Positions 40,183-49,609 of a stretch of DNA of 64,000 nucleotides are shown here, one piece after another. This DNA comes from Corynebacterium sp. HMSC074A01 (GTDB lineage: Bacteria; Actinomycetota; Actinomycetes; Mycobacteriales; Mycobacteriaceae): assembly GCF_001831515.1 (NCBI RefSeq), contig NZ_KV825599.1:48832-112831 (forward strand), read 5' to 3'. Each line of letters begins with the position of its first letter. Position 1 is the first letter of the stretch. The translations under genes and the position numbers were made by a program. Below the pieces are notes generated by a model. That model ran no database searches and was not told the DNA's origin. It was given only the letters and a program-made list of their open reading frames with translations.

Positions 40183-41113
40183 GCAATCGGGGCGGCTGGT
40201 GCGCCTGCTCAACCTTTTACCGTATGTCTCCCGGCACCAGGGCAAGACGCTGATGGAGATCGCCCGCGACCTGAACATGGATGTGGCGGAAGTCCGCGAC
40301 GATTTGGACCGGCTGCACCTGTCCGGAGTGGGGCGTGGGCCGGGGGAGATGTTCGACCTTGCGCACACCTGGCGCGGGGTCACAGTGCTGGATGACCAGG
40401 GACTCAACGCGCCGCTGCGGCTCAAACCCACAGAAGCGCACGCTCTGCTGCTCCTGCTGGAGTCTTTGGAGACCTTGCCCGGCCTAGTCAACGTCGATGC
40501 GGTGCGCTCGGCCGCGGACAAGATCCGTGCAGTCACCAACACTGCCGGGGTGACCGATGTGGACCAGATCACGGCAAACACCCCGGTCGCGGCCACGATT
40601 GCAGAGGCGATCGCCGAAGGTAGAAAGCTCCAGCTGCGCTACTACTCCGCGACCTCCGACCAGCTCACCCAACGCACGGTGTCGCCAATTGCTGTGCTGC
40701 AGCGCGACGAGCAGACCTACCTGCGCGCGCTCGAGGGCGACACGCAGAAGACCTTCCGCTTCGACCGCATCCGCGAGATCAACGTCAGCGAAGAGGCGGT
40801 CGACGAGCGCGCCGTGCGCGCCGCCGCAGACGCCGACGAGCCCTTCGCCTTTGACGACGGCAACGTGGCGCACTTCAAGGTGCGCGGTGATGCCCTGTGG
40901 ATGGCGGAGTACTGGGAGCTTGAACTCGAGCTCACGCCAGCTGCGGCCGACCAGCCTCCCGAGTGGGTCGATGCAACCCTGCGTTACGGCTCGGACGATT
41001 GGCTGGCCCGTTTCTGCCTCGCGCACGCGGACCGTTTGCGTCTCGTCGCGCCAGAAGACTTGGCCGCGAAGGTGCGTGAGCGTGCATGTCGCGCGGCCGA
41101 CGCGTTAAGATAG
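40172..41113 (+). CDS. pafC: PafC, WYL-domain transcriptional regulator
   Basis: 313 residues. N-terminal HTH (about 8-60; LLPYVSRHQGKTLMEIARDL) and a WYL domain (about 145-215; QLRYYSATSDQLTQRTVSPI). Partner of PafB. The ATG lies inside the end of pafB with GGGGGAGG upstream. Precedes tatA, an order conserved from mycobacteria. Confidence 0.95.
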   Translation: MANEQSGRLVRLLNLLPYVSRHQGKTLMEIARDLNMDVAEVRDDLDRLHLSGVGRGPGEMFDLAHTWRGVTVLDDQGLNAPLRLKPTEAHALLLLLESLETLPGLVNVDAVRSAADKIRAVTNTAGVTDVDQITANTPVAATIAEAIAEGRKLQLRYYSATSDQLTQRTVSPIAVLQRDEQTYLRALEGDTQKTFRFDRIREINVSEEAVDERAVRAAADADEPFAFDDGNVAHFKVRGDALWMAEYWELELELTPAAADQPPEWVDATLRYGSDDWLARFCLAHADRLRLVAPEDLAAKVRERACRAADALR

Positions 41114-41164
41114 CGCTTTAGGTTTAACGTCTGTCGGAATCGTAGGAAAGAGACTTGATCCACT

Positions 41165-41461
41165 ATGGCTAGCATTGGCTGGACCGAAATCCTCATCATC
41201 CTCGTCATCGTGCTACTCCTGTTCGGCGCGAATAAGCTGCCTGACCTCGCCCGCTCCATGGGCCGCTCGGCGCGCATCTTCAAGTCCGAGGTCAAGGAGA
41301 TGAAGAACGATGACGCGGCAGGCCAGCCGGAGCAGGCCCAGCCGCAGCGCGAGCTGGACGCTACCCCTGGCGGCAGCAACGGCATCACCAATAGCGACGC
41401 GCAGCAGGCGGCGCGCCCAGAGTCGTTCTGGGACAAGCCGGAAAACCAGCGCAACCAGTAA
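41165..41461 (+). CDS. tatA: Sec-independent translocase subunit TatA
   Basis: 98 residues: one N-terminal membrane helix (about 5-23), the hinge FGANKLPDLARSMG, an amphipathic helix (about 25-45) and a polar Gln/Pro-rich tail. It forms the pore of the twin-arginine translocase with TatC, the next gene. Confidence 0.96.
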   Translation: MASIGWTEILIILVIVLLLFGANKLPDLARSMGRSARIFKSEVKEMKNDDAAGQPEQAQPQRELDATPGGSNGITNSDAQQAARPESFWDKPENQRNQ

Positions 41462-41485
41462 GCGCTACTGCACGTTGAGAGGGGA

Positions 41486-42502
41486 GTGGCGTTGTCGCTA
41501 AAGCTGAAGCGCAGCAGGAGGGCGAAGAACCCAACCGGTGAGATGAGCCTGGTTGAGCACCTCCAGGAGCTGCGTCGGCGCGTCATGATCTCTTTGGCCG
41601 CGGTATTTGTCGGCACGATTATCGGGTTCATTTGGTACCAAACCTCGCCTCCTGGCGTGATGCCGCTCGGCGAGATCATCCGCGGACCCTACTGCAACCT
41701 CCCGGACGAGCTCCGTGCCGACTTTTCCGGCGATGGGCAGTGCAGGCTGCTGGCTACCAGCCCGTTTGAGATGTTCATGCTGCGCCTCAAAGTCGGCGCG
41801 CTCGCCGGACTCGTCTTAGCCTCACCGGTGTGGCTGACCCAGATCTGGAACTTCATCACACCCGGTCTGCATAAGAACGAGCGCCGCTACACCTTCAGCT
41901 TCGTTGCTGTGGCAGTCTTCCTCTTCGTTGCAGGCGCGGTGCTGGCCTACTTCGTGCTCGACCAGGGCTTGCTCGTGCTCATGTCCATCGGCTCGGAGTT
42001 CCAGGTCGCGGCGCTCACAGGCGGTGAGTACTACAACTTCCTGCTCGCGCTCATTATCATCTTCGGCGTGAGCTTCGAGGTGCCGCTGATCCTGATCATG
42101 CTCAACCTCGTCGGCATCCTGCGCTACGAACACGTCAAGGACAAGCGGCGCATGATCGTCGTGCTGATCTTCTGCTTCGCCGCGGTGATGACCCCGGGCC
42201 AGGATCCTTTCTCCATGCTCGCCCTCGGCATCTCGATCTGTCTGCTGGTGGAGATGGCCTTCCAGTTCTGCCGCATTCACGACAAGCGCACGGGCGCGAA
42301 CCGCCCGGATTGGATGGACTTGGACGACGAGCAGGCCTCCGGTCCAGTGACCTCCTCGGGTGCGATCGGGGCCGCCACGCCAGTTGGACCGAGCACCCCG
42401 GTTCGCGCTTCCAACATCGGCAACGCGCCGCAAGCGACGCACCAGTCAAAGACACAGTCACACTCCTTTGCGGACAAGGATCCCTTCGAGGACGTACTCT
42501 AA
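41486..42502 (+). CDS. tatC: Sec-independent translocase subunit TatC
   Basis: 338 residues, six membrane helices (about 30-270). The signature MSLVEHLQELRRR lies at the N-terminus and ASPVWLTQIWNFITPGL in the middle; the C-terminal tail is long and polar (about 275-338). It binds twin-arginine signal peptides. GTG 41486 is preceded by GAGAGGGGA; a TTG 6 nt later is an alternative. Confidence 0.95.
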   Translation: MALSLKLKRSRRAKNPTGEMSLVEHLQELRRRVMISLAAVFVGTIIGFIWYQTSPPGVMPLGEIIRGPYCNLPDELRADFSGDGQCRLLATSPFEMFMLRLKVGALAGLVLASPVWLTQIWNFITPGLHKNERRYTFSFVAVAVFLFVAGAVLAYFVLDQGLLVLMSIGSEFQVAALTGGEYYNFLLALIIIFGVSFEVPLILIMLNLVGILRYEHVKDKRRMIVVLIFCFAAVMTPGQDPFSMLALGISICLLVEMAFQFCRIHDKRTGANRPDWMDLDDEQASGPVTSSGAIGAATPVGPSTPVRASNIGNAPQATHQSKTQSHSFADKDPFEDVL

Positions 42503-42507
42503 GGGGC

Positions 42508-45387
42508 ATGGTTTCCCGCGCTTCTTCTTCGCAGTCTCTGCCCGATGACGAGTACACCCCGGAAGCGTGTGGTGCCGAGGGGGAACAGCCGGAGCAAACG
42601 CCAATTGAACAGCTCGAGTTTCTCGCGGAGTTTCGCGCCGCGCGTCCTTTCCCCCTCGACGACTTCCAGGTACAAGCGTGCGCCGACATCGAGCGCGGCC
42701 ACGGCGTGCTGGTGTGCGCGCCGACCGGCTCCGGCAAGACCATCGTGGGCGAGTTCGCCGTCGCGCTCGCGCTGGAGCAGGGCACCAAGTGCTTTTACAC
42801 CACGCCGATTAAGGCGCTGAGTAACCAGAAGTACCACGACCTCGTCGCCGAGCACGGCGAAGACGCGGTCGGCCTGCTCACGGGCGACACCTCGATTAAC
42901 GGCAGCGCGGAGATCGTCGTGATGACCACCGAGGTGCTCCGCAACATGATCTACGCCAATTCGGGGCAGCTGCACCGGCTCTCACACGTGGTGATGGACG
43001 AAATCCACTACCTCGCCGACCGCGACCGCGGCGCGGTGTGGGAGGAGATCATCCTCAACCTCGACGAATCCGTCAGCATCATCGGCCTTTCGGCCACGGT
43101 GTCCAACTCGGAGGAGTTCGGCGAATGGCTCGACGCGGTGCGCGGCGACACCACCATCGTCGTCTCGGAGCACCGCCCGGTGCCGCTGAGCCAGTACATG
43201 ATGGTGGGCCGCAAGGTCTTCCCGCTCTTCGAGCCCGGCACCGGCGATGCAGACAGCGGGGGCGCCGGCGGCAAGGTCAACACCTCACTGTTGCGCGCCA
43301 TCGAACGCATCGAGGCCGGCACTCACGACGAGGGCCGCGCAGACTTCGAGTCGGGCCGCGGCTTCCGCTCGCGCGCCAAGGGCAGCCGCAGCGGGCGCAT
43401 GCGCGGCCAGGACAAAATCAAGCCGGTCGGGCGCCCCCAGGTCGTGGCGGCGCTCGGCGGGCGCGACATGCTGCCCGCGATCGTGTTCATCTTCTCCCGT
43501 GCCGGCTGCGACGGGGCACTCTTCCAGTGCCTGCGCTCGCGCAAGGAGCTCACCACACCCGAGGAGCAAGATGAGGCCAGGGCGATTATCGACGCCGGCG
43601 TCGACGGCATCCCCGACGAGGACCTCGACGTGCTCAACTACCGCCAGCTGCGCACCGCTTGGCTGCGCGGCTACGCTGCCCACCACGCTGGCCTGCTCCC
43701 GGCGTTTAAGCACATCGTGGAGCAACTGTTCGTCCGGGGCCTGGTCAAAGTGGTCTTCGCCACCGAGACGCTGGCTCTCGGCATCAACATGCCAGCTCGC
43801 ACCGTCGTGTTGGAGAAGCTGGTGAAGTTCAACGGCGAGGCACACGTGGATCTCACCCCAGGCCAGTACACGCAGCTCACGGGCCGGGCCGGACGCCGCG
43901 GCATCGACCACATCGGCAACGCCGTGGTGCAGTGGGCACCCGCGATGGATCCCCGCGAGGTCGCGGGCCTAGCCTCGACGCGGACCTACCCGCTGATCTC
44001 CCAGTTCCAGCCCGGCTACAACATGGCCATCAACATGCTGGGCATGAACGGCTACGAGGACTCCATCCGCTTGATCGAGCAGTCCTTCGCGCAGTTCCAA
44101 ACCAACCGCTCGGTCGTTGGCGAGGTGCGCGATATCGACCGTCTGCGCACGAAGGTGCGCCGCCAGCGCGAACAGCTGCACGCGGATGTGGCCAAATTCG
44201 CCCCGCCCGGCGACGACCCGGCGGCAGACCTGGTGGAATACTTGGGCCTGCGCCGTGATCTCAGCGAGGCGGAAAAGGAAGCCCGCCGGCACGCGATAGA
44301 AAACCGGCAGCAGGAAACCGAGACGATCCTGGGGCGGTTGCGCGTGGGCGAGGTCATCGCCCTGCCGGGGAAGAAGAAGCCGGAGTTGGCCGCCGTCGTC
44401 CAGGTCGCAGGCAAGCGTCGCGATCCGCGCCCGTGGGTGACCACTGAGCGCGGCTGGTCGGGCCGCATCGACGCGGCCTCCTTCCGCAACCCGCCCGTGG
44501 TCGTGGGCCAGATCAAGGTCCCGCGGCACGTGCAGGATCAGCCGCGTAAGCACACTCGCAAGGTGGTCAGCCAGCTTCACAGCGGCAACCTGCACGCGCC
44601 ACGCAAGCTCCGGGAGAAGGCGCGGGTACGCCCGACGAAGAAGGTCACCGCACTGCGCGAGGCCGTGCGCAACCACCCCGTGCACGCCTGGCCCGCGCAC
44701 GACCGCGAGTTACTCGCCCGGGTGGGCGAGGAGCTCGTGCGCGACGAACGCAAACTCGCGGCGCTTACCCGCAGTGTCGATCGCTCCACCGATTCCCTCG
44801 GCCGCACCTTCGAGCGCATCATCGGCCTGCTCACCGAACTCGACTACGTCGAGCTACGCGAGGGCGAGCCTGCCGTGAGCGAGGAGGGCGAGCGCCTCGC
44901 CCGCCTCCACAACGTGTCCGACCTGCTCGTCGCGCAGTGCCTCGAGCGCGGGATCTGGGACGAGCTCGACCCCGCCGAGCTCGCCGGTGTGGCGTCCATG
45001 GTCGTTTTTGAAAACCGCAAGACCACCCACGGCGCGCCGGAGGCTGCGACCGAGGCGATGGCGGAGGCAATGGGGGAGACCATGCGCATCTACGGCGAGC
45101 TCACCTCCGACGAGCAACGCCACCAGCTGCCCGTCACCCGCCTGCCCGATCCCGCGTTCGCGCTCTCGCTGCACCAGTGGACCGCAGGTGCCCCGCTTGG
45201 CTACGCGCTCGCGGCCGCCGCAGAGTGCGGCGCGGAGCTGACCCCGGGCGACTTCGTGCGCTGGTGCCGCCAGGTCATCGACCTGCTCGAACAAGTGAAA
45301 AAGACCGGTTATAGCGACGAGATCCGCGACTCGGCGAATAAGGCGATCGACGCGATCCGACGCGGCGTTGTCGCGCTGGGCAACTAG
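42508..45387 (+). CDS. helY: HelY, Ski2/Mtr4-like DExH RNA helicase
   Basis: 959 residues. Two RecA-like domains: Walker A APTGSGKT (about residue 74), DEIH box VVMDEIHYLADRDRG, motif III SATVSN and motif VI TGRAGRRGID. The C-terminal DSH-like helical domain is at about 800-959. Homologues act in RNA turnover. The start is ATG 42508, with TACTCT 7 nt upstream; the frame is open further back but overlaps tatC. The synteny tatA-tatC-helY is conserved. Confidence 0.95.
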   Translation: MVSRASSSQSLPDDEYTPEACGAEGEQPEQTPIEQLEFLAEFRAARPFPLDDFQVQACADIERGHGVLVCAPTGSGKTIVGEFAVALALEQGTKCFYTTPIKALSNQKYHDLVAEHGEDAVGLLTGDTSINGSAEIVVMTTEVLRNMIYANSGQLHRLSHVVMDEIHYLADRDRGAVWEEIILNLDESVSIIGLSATVSNSEEFGEWLDAVRGDTTIVVSEHRPVPLSQYMMVGRKVFPLFEPGTGDADSGGAGGKVNTSLLRAIERIEAGTHDEGRADFESGRGFRSRAKGSRSGRMRGQDKIKPVGRPQVVAALGGRDMLPAIVFIFSRAGCDGALFQCLRSRKELTTPEEQDEARAIIDAGVDGIPDEDLDVLNYRQLRTAWLRGYAAHHAGLLPAFKHIVEQLFVRGLVKVVFATETLALGINMPARTVVLEKLVKFNGEAHVDLTPGQYTQLTGRAGRRGIDHIGNAVVQWAPAMDPREVAGLASTRTYPLISQFQPGYNMAINMLGMNGYEDSIRLIEQSFAQFQTNRSVVGEVRDIDRLRTKVRRQREQLHADVAKFAPPGDDPAADLVEYLGLRRDLSEAEKEARRHAIENRQQETETILGRLRVGEVIALPGKKKPELAAVVQVAGKRRDPRPWVTTERGWSGRIDAASFRNPPVVVGQIKVPRHVQDQPRKHTRKVVSQLHSGNLHAPRKLREKARVRPTKKVTALREAVRNHPVHAWPAHDRELLARVGEELVRDERKLAALTRSVDRSTDSLGRTFERIIGLLTELDYVELREGEPAVSEEGERLARLHNVSDLLVAQCLERGIWDELDPAELAGVASMVVFENRKTTHGAPEAATEAMAEAMGETMRIYGELTSDEQRHQLPVTRLPDPAFALSLHQWTAGAPLGYALAAAAECGAELTPGDFVRWCRQVIDLLEQVKKTGYSDEIRDSANKAIDAIRRGVVALGN

Positions 45388-45956
45388 CTGAGTGCTTCCC
45401 GTACTTCCTCAGTAAGCAGGGAGATGGTGGCCAGCCGCAGGTTGGTGCGGAAGGGGTCGAGGATAAGGGACTGGGTGCCGACCAGGTGGGCGTCGACAAG
45501 CACTGGGCCCCCGGAGTCCCCCTTGACTGCGGGCTGGGCATTGGCGACGACACCGGCCGGGCGCACGAACGTCCGCAGGTTGCGCGAAAACGCCAGCGGA
45601 AGCGTGAACAGGAACCGCCCGCTCCGCGCAGCTGGAACCTTCGCCCCGCCGCCGAAGCCGAAGGTGACGGTACGCGCAAGCGGGCGCGGGGGAGGACCGA
45701 GCTTTGGGAAGGGGCCGACCCGCGCCGCGTCGACGCGCAGCAGCGCAATATCCGTGCGGGCGAACCGGCGCACCCCGCGGGCCCGGTAGCGGGCTCCGGC
45801 CACCCGGACCGTGATTGTGCCGGGATTTGCCTCGTCTTCTGGGCGCAAAAAGTGCGCGCAGGTAAGCACCGTGTCCGAGGCGACGAAAATGCCGGAGCAG
45901 TAGCGCGCGCCAACGGAGCAGCGGGCGAGCAGCTCGGGGAACGTAGGCGAAGTCAC
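45384..45956 (-). CDS. Trypsin-like serine protease without signal peptide
   Basis: 190 residues of the chymotrypsin fold, with a full triad: His in VLTCAHFL, Asp in TDIALLRV, Ser in GDSGGPVLV. No signal peptide or membrane segment is present, and an in-frame TAG just upstream of the possible TTG/GTG starts excludes an N-terminal extension. GTG 45956 is chosen because TACACT lies 7 nt upstream. Its stop overlaps that of helY (shared CTAG). Location and substrate are unclear. Confidence 0.85.
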   Translation of the reverse strand: MTSPTFPELLARCSVGARYCSGIFVASDTVLTCAHFLRPEDEANPGTITVRVAGARYRARGVRRFARTDIALLRVDAARVGPFPKLGPPPRPLARTVTFGFGGGAKVPAARSGRFLFTLPLAFSRNLRTFVRPAGVVANAQPAVKGDSGGPVLVDAHLVGTQSLILDPFRTNLRLATISLLTEEVREALS

Positions 45957-45988
45957 GCTCAAAAGTGTAGCGGCCTAGGATTGCCTGC

Positions 45989-47092
45989 ATGACGCGAATA
46001 GATCAGACCACGTTTGCACACCGTCGGCAGCGCGCGGCAGAGCTCGTTACTACACACTCGCTTGGCGGACTGGTTGTCGGAACCGGGGCGGAGTTCGCGT
46101 ATCTCACCGGCAGCTGGGCGTCCTCACACGAGCGGCTCACCGCACTGGCAATCGGCCCGGACGGGCGCACTGTGCTCGTTGCGCCGCTCACAGACATCGC
46201 GAGCCTGGGCATCCCTGCCGACAGCGGGGTAGAGGTGCGCGGCTGGCGGGACGGGCAAGATCCCTACGCGCTGGCCGTCGAAGCGCTCGACGCGACCAAG
46301 CCGGTGGCACTCGGCAGCTCGCTGACCGCGGATCACGTCTTTGCGCTGCAGGCGCTTGTGCCGGATACCCGCCTGGCCACGGACACGCTCGCGGAGCTGT
46401 TCATGGCGAAAGAGGAAACGGAGTTGGCCGAGCTGGCGCGCGCCGGTGCCGCGATCGACCGTGTGCACGCACGGGTGCCTGAGCTGCTCGTTGCCGGGCG
46501 CACCGAAGCACAGGTGGCCGAGGAGCTCGACCGCCTGATTATGGACGAGCATGAGGCAGTCGACTTCGTCATCGTGGGCTCCGGCAAAAACGGTGCCAAC
46601 CCGCACCACGACTTCTCCGAGCGCGTCCTGTCCCGCGGCGATGTCGTGGTCGTCGACTTGGGCGGCACGCTGTACAGCGGCTACCACTCGGACTGCACCC
46701 GCACCTACATCGTCGGCGGAAACACCGAGGACGCGGACCCCGAGGTCGTGCGCGCCTACGACGTGCTTGCGCAAGCCCATCAGGCGGCGGTCACGGCGGC
46801 GCGCCCAGGGATCACCGCGGGCGAGCTCGATGCCGTCGCGCGCGGCATGATCGAGCAGGCCGGTTACGGCGAGTACTTCACCCACCGACTCGGCCACGGC
46901 ATCGGGCTGGCTGGCCACGAGGCCCCCTTCATCATCGCGGGCAACGACACCGAGCTCAAGGCTGGGATGGCGTTTTCCATCGAGCCGGGCATCTACCTGC
47001 CCGGCAAGTGGGGGATGCGCCTGGAGGACATCGTCTACTTGGATGACGATGGCGCAGTCTCGCTGAACAACGTCCACCGTGGACTACGCTAG
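45989..47092 (+). CDS. Xaa-Pro peptidase, M24 family (PepQ/PepE-like)
   Basis: 367 residues: a creatinase-like N-terminal domain (about 1-130) and a pita-bread catalytic domain. The five dinuclear-metal ligands are visible: VVVDLGG (Asp), SDCTRTY (Asp), HRLGHGIGLAGHE (His), SIEPGIYLPG (Glu) and MRLEDIVYL (Glu). Cytoplasmic; releases residues before proline. TAGGAT lies 7 nt before ATG. Mycobacterial PepE is in the same region near helY. Confidence 0.94.
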   Translation: MTRIDQTTFAHRRQRAAELVTTHSLGGLVVGTGAEFAYLTGSWASSHERLTALAIGPDGRTVLVAPLTDIASLGIPADSGVEVRGWRDGQDPYALAVEALDATKPVALGSSLTADHVFALQALVPDTRLATDTLAELFMAKEETELAELARAGAAIDRVHARVPELLVAGRTEAQVAEELDRLIMDEHEAVDFVIVGSGKNGANPHHDFSERVLSRGDVVVVDLGGTLYSGYHSDCTRTYIVGGNTEDADPEVVRAYDVLAQAHQAAVTAARPGITAGELDAVARGMIEQAGYGEYFTHRLGHGIGLAGHEAPFIIAGNDTELKAGMAFSIEPGIYLPGKWGMRLEDIVYLDDDGAVSLNNVHRGLR

Positions 47093-47096
47093 GCCC

Positions 47097-47852
47097 ATGC
47101 GTACGCGAGACAGTGAGTCCGAAGGCACCCTGCTGGTCCTCGGCGGCACGAGCGATATCGGTACCGCGATTGCGCAGCGCATCTGCGACGGGCGCCGCGT
47201 GGTGTTGGCGATGCGGGAACCGGATCGCGCAGACGCCGCCGAGATCCGTGCGCGCCTGCTCGCGGCCGGCGCAGCTGAAGTCGAGACGCGGCGCTTCGAA
47301 GCCACCGACTTGGAGTCGCACCGCGCACTCGTAGAAGAGGTCCACTCGGGCGGCGAGATCACCACCGCGGTTGTCGCCTTCGGCATCCTGGGCGATCACG
47401 ACCGCGCGCTGCGGGACGAGACGGAGGCAGTGCGCATCGGCAGTGTCGACTACCTCGCGCAGATCAACGCGCTCACGGTGCTCACCAACGTCATGACGCG
47501 CGGGGAGATCTTCGCGTTTTCTTCCATCGCCGGGTGGCGCGCCCGCCGCGCCAACTACGTCTACGGCTCCACCAAAGCAGGCCTCGACGCCTTCTGCCAG
47601 GGCCTTGCAGACCAGCTCCACGGCTCCCAGCTGCGACTGATCACCGCACGGCCCGGCTTCGTCATCGGCTCCATGACAGAGGGCATGAAGCCCGCAGTGA
47701 TGTCTGTCACCCCGGACGAAGTCGCCGACGCCGTGGTCGACGCGGCCCGTGCTGGGCGCAGCCGAACGGTGTGGGTGCCGCGTCGATTAGCGCTGCTCGC
47801 CGCAGTGATGCGGGCGGTGCCTCGGCCGATCTGGCGTCGGATGCCGCGCTAG
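47097..47852 (+). CDS. Short-chain dehydrogenase (DprE2/Rv2073c-like)
   Basis: 251 residues. NAD(P) site LVLGGTSDIGTAIA (about residues 12-25), and the catalytic set Ser (FSSIAG) and YVYGSTKAG with Tyr-x3-Lys. The sequence resembles DprE2, the ketoreductase of decaprenyl-phosphoarabinose synthesis, but its neighbours do not include dprE1, so substrate assignment stays open. ATG 47097 has TACGCT 6 nt upstream. Confidence 0.88.
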   Translation: MRTRDSESEGTLLVLGGTSDIGTAIAQRICDGRRVVLAMREPDRADAAEIRARLLAAGAAEVETRRFEATDLESHRALVEEVHSGGEITTAVVAFGILGDHDRALRDETEAVRIGSVDYLAQINALTVLTNVMTRGEIFAFSSIAGWRARRANYVYGSTKAGLDAFCQGLADQLHGSQLRLITARPGFVIGSMTEGMKPAVMSVTPDEVADAVVDAARAGRSRTVWVPRRLALLAAVMRAVPRPIWRRMPR

Positions 47853-47857
47853 CGAAG

Positions 47858-49066
47858 GTGGGGAAGCATTCGGCGGCGCTGCGTGCCGCGCTCGGGCTCG
47901 CGGTGGATGCGGTGCGCGGCGCGCGCCTCACAGAGCCGGAGCACACAGATGCGGCCTGGGTGATCGGCCGCAGCCCGGGCACCCTCCTGAAAGCGCGCGA
48001 GATCAAGGCCGTGGGGTTGACGCGCAGGCTGAATCCCACGCAGGCGCTCAGCATCGACTACGTCACCACTGATGCTGCGGGCCGCACGCTGACCGCCACC
48101 GGCGCGGTCTTTCTCTCCCGCACGCCCTGGGGCGGGGCAGGCCCGCGCCCGACCATCGCGTTCGCGCCGTCGACCCAGGGCGTGGCGGCGCGTTGCGACC
48201 CGTCGTATTCCTGCACCGTCGGCCTCGCGCCGCGGATCGCCCCGCTCGATCTCATCGCCGCCTACGAGCAGCCCGCCATCGCGCTCATGCTCGCTCGCGG
48301 CGCAAACGTCGTACTCACCGACTATCCGCGCGATCCGGCCGACCGCGTGCAGCTGTACTGCGACCACACCGCCGCCGCGCAATCGCTTATCGACGCCACC
48401 CGCGCCGCCTCCCACCTCCCACTGCACACCAACGCCCTTGGCCTATGGGGCTTTTCCCAGGGCGGCGGGGCAGTAGGGGCGTGGCTCGAACGACCCGAGT
48501 ACGCGCCCGAACTCCAGCCGCTCGCGGCAGTATGCGGGGCACCGCCCGCGGCACTGATTCCGATGCTTGACCATGTCGATGGTGCGCTGCCGTCGATAGT
48601 GATCCTCTACGCGGTCGCCGGGCTGGTGGCGCACCACCCGCGCGTCGCCGAGGAGCTCATCCCACACTTGAGCCCGGCCGGGGCCGCGGCGATCGTTGAC
48701 AACGCGCAGGTCTGTGCCGTCGGTGCTGCACTGCGTCGGCCCTGGGCACACACGACCGCCTGGACGCGGGAGGGCATCGGCATGGCCGAGCTTCTCGACG
48801 CCCTGCCGCACACCGCCGAGGTGCTCGAACGCCAGGCACTCGGGTCCCGCCGCCCTTTGCGCATCCCACTACGGCTGTGGGCCTCGCTTCACGACGACAT
48901 CGTGCCGTACTCCTTAGTCCGCGACCTCGCCGAGCAGTGGGGCGTGGGCCTTCAGACCCGGCGTTTACCGCGGCTGCCAGGCAGGACGGGCCTGAACCAC
49001 TACGGGCCGTATTTCCAGCACCTCACCCGCGATGTTGACTGGCTGCTGCGCCAACTCGACAGGTAG
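47858..49066 (+). CDS. Secretory-lipase (LIP) family alpha/beta hydrolase
   Basis: 402 residues from the proposed start. Nucleophile Ser in GLWGFSQGGGA, Asp in LHDDIVPYS, His in LNHYGPYF; the triad is complete, and CDPSYSC may form a disulfide. The family cleaves triacylglycerols and is usually exported, but no signal peptide can be found in any upstream extension of the frame. Start options are GTG 47858, 5 nt after the SDR stop, and GTG 47771, inside the SDR gene. Confidence 0.8.
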   Translation: MGKHSAALRAALGLAVDAVRGARLTEPEHTDAAWVIGRSPGTLLKAREIKAVGLTRRLNPTQALSIDYVTTDAAGRTLTATGAVFLSRTPWGGAGPRPTIAFAPSTQGVAARCDPSYSCTVGLAPRIAPLDLIAAYEQPAIALMLARGANVVLTDYPRDPADRVQLYCDHTAAAQSLIDATRAASHLPLHTNALGLWGFSQGGGAVGAWLERPEYAPELQPLAAVCGAPPAALIPMLDHVDGALPSIVILYAVAGLVAHHPRVAEELIPHLSPAGAAAIVDNAQVCAVGAALRRPWAHTTAWTREGIGMAELLDALPHTAEVLERQALGSRRPLRIPLRLWASLHDDIVPYSLVRDLAEQWGVGLQTRRLPRLPGRTGLNHYGPYFQHLTRDVDWLLRQLDR

Positions 49067-49075
49067 TCTGGCCGC

Positions 49076-49609
49076 ATGCCGCTGTTTATTTTCGCCTACT
49101 TTTTCATGGAGGCCCTCGCTTTTTACGGAGTGGCCAAGCTCATCAGCGTCGGCTGGGCAATCTTCGCCATCTTCGCGCTGATGTTTCTTGGCGCCGTGCT
49201 GGCAAGCCTGAGCCTGCGTGGTGCCCTCGCGCAGGCCTCGCAGGGACGCAGCTCGCTCGGCCGCCTCGCCGGGGACTCCGCGCTGCTGATGACGGGCTGG
49301 CTGCTCAGCATCATCCCAGGCTTCGTTACCTCTGCGGTGGGGCTTTTGCTGGTGTTTGGGCCGACCCGGGCGCTGCTGCGCCGCGTGATCACGAACCGGG
49401 CGATGCGCAGCATGGAAGAGTTCAGCGTGCGCGTCTACAACTCCTCGCCGCTGTCGCAATTCCAGACCAGCTACGGTAACTTCGGCGGCCCCGCGGCGCC
49501 TGAGCAGAGCCATGAGGTGATTGACGCCGACGAGCTCGAGGAGATGTTCCGCAAGGAAGCGAATCCCGGCGACGATACTGGCGGAGACGCGGACGGGGAG
49601 CGCAAGTAG
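49076..49609 (+). CDS. FxsA family membrane protein
   Basis: 177 residues: two or three membrane helices (about 1-50 and 75-100), the FxsA core with SLRGALAQASQGRSSLGRLA and LLMTGWLLSIIPGFVTSAVG, and an acidic C-terminal tail. E. coli FxsA counters phage T7 exclusion; its normal role is unknown. TAGTCT, containing the lipase stop, lies 6 nt before ATG. The stop abuts the lnt start. Confidence 0.9.
   Translation: MPLFIFAYFFMEALAFYGVAKLISVGWAIFAIFALMFLGAVLASLSLRGALAQASQGRSSLGRLAGDSALLMTGWLLSIIPGFVTSAVGLLLVFGPTRALLRRVITNRAMRSMEEFSVRVYNSSPLSQFQTSYGNFGGPAAPEQSHEVIDADELEEMFRKEANPGDDTGGDADGERK

Noticed and set aside
42310..42507. Earlier in-frame start for helY
   Set aside because: It would overlap tatC by about 190 nt; TACTCT 7 nt before ATG 42508 supports the later start.
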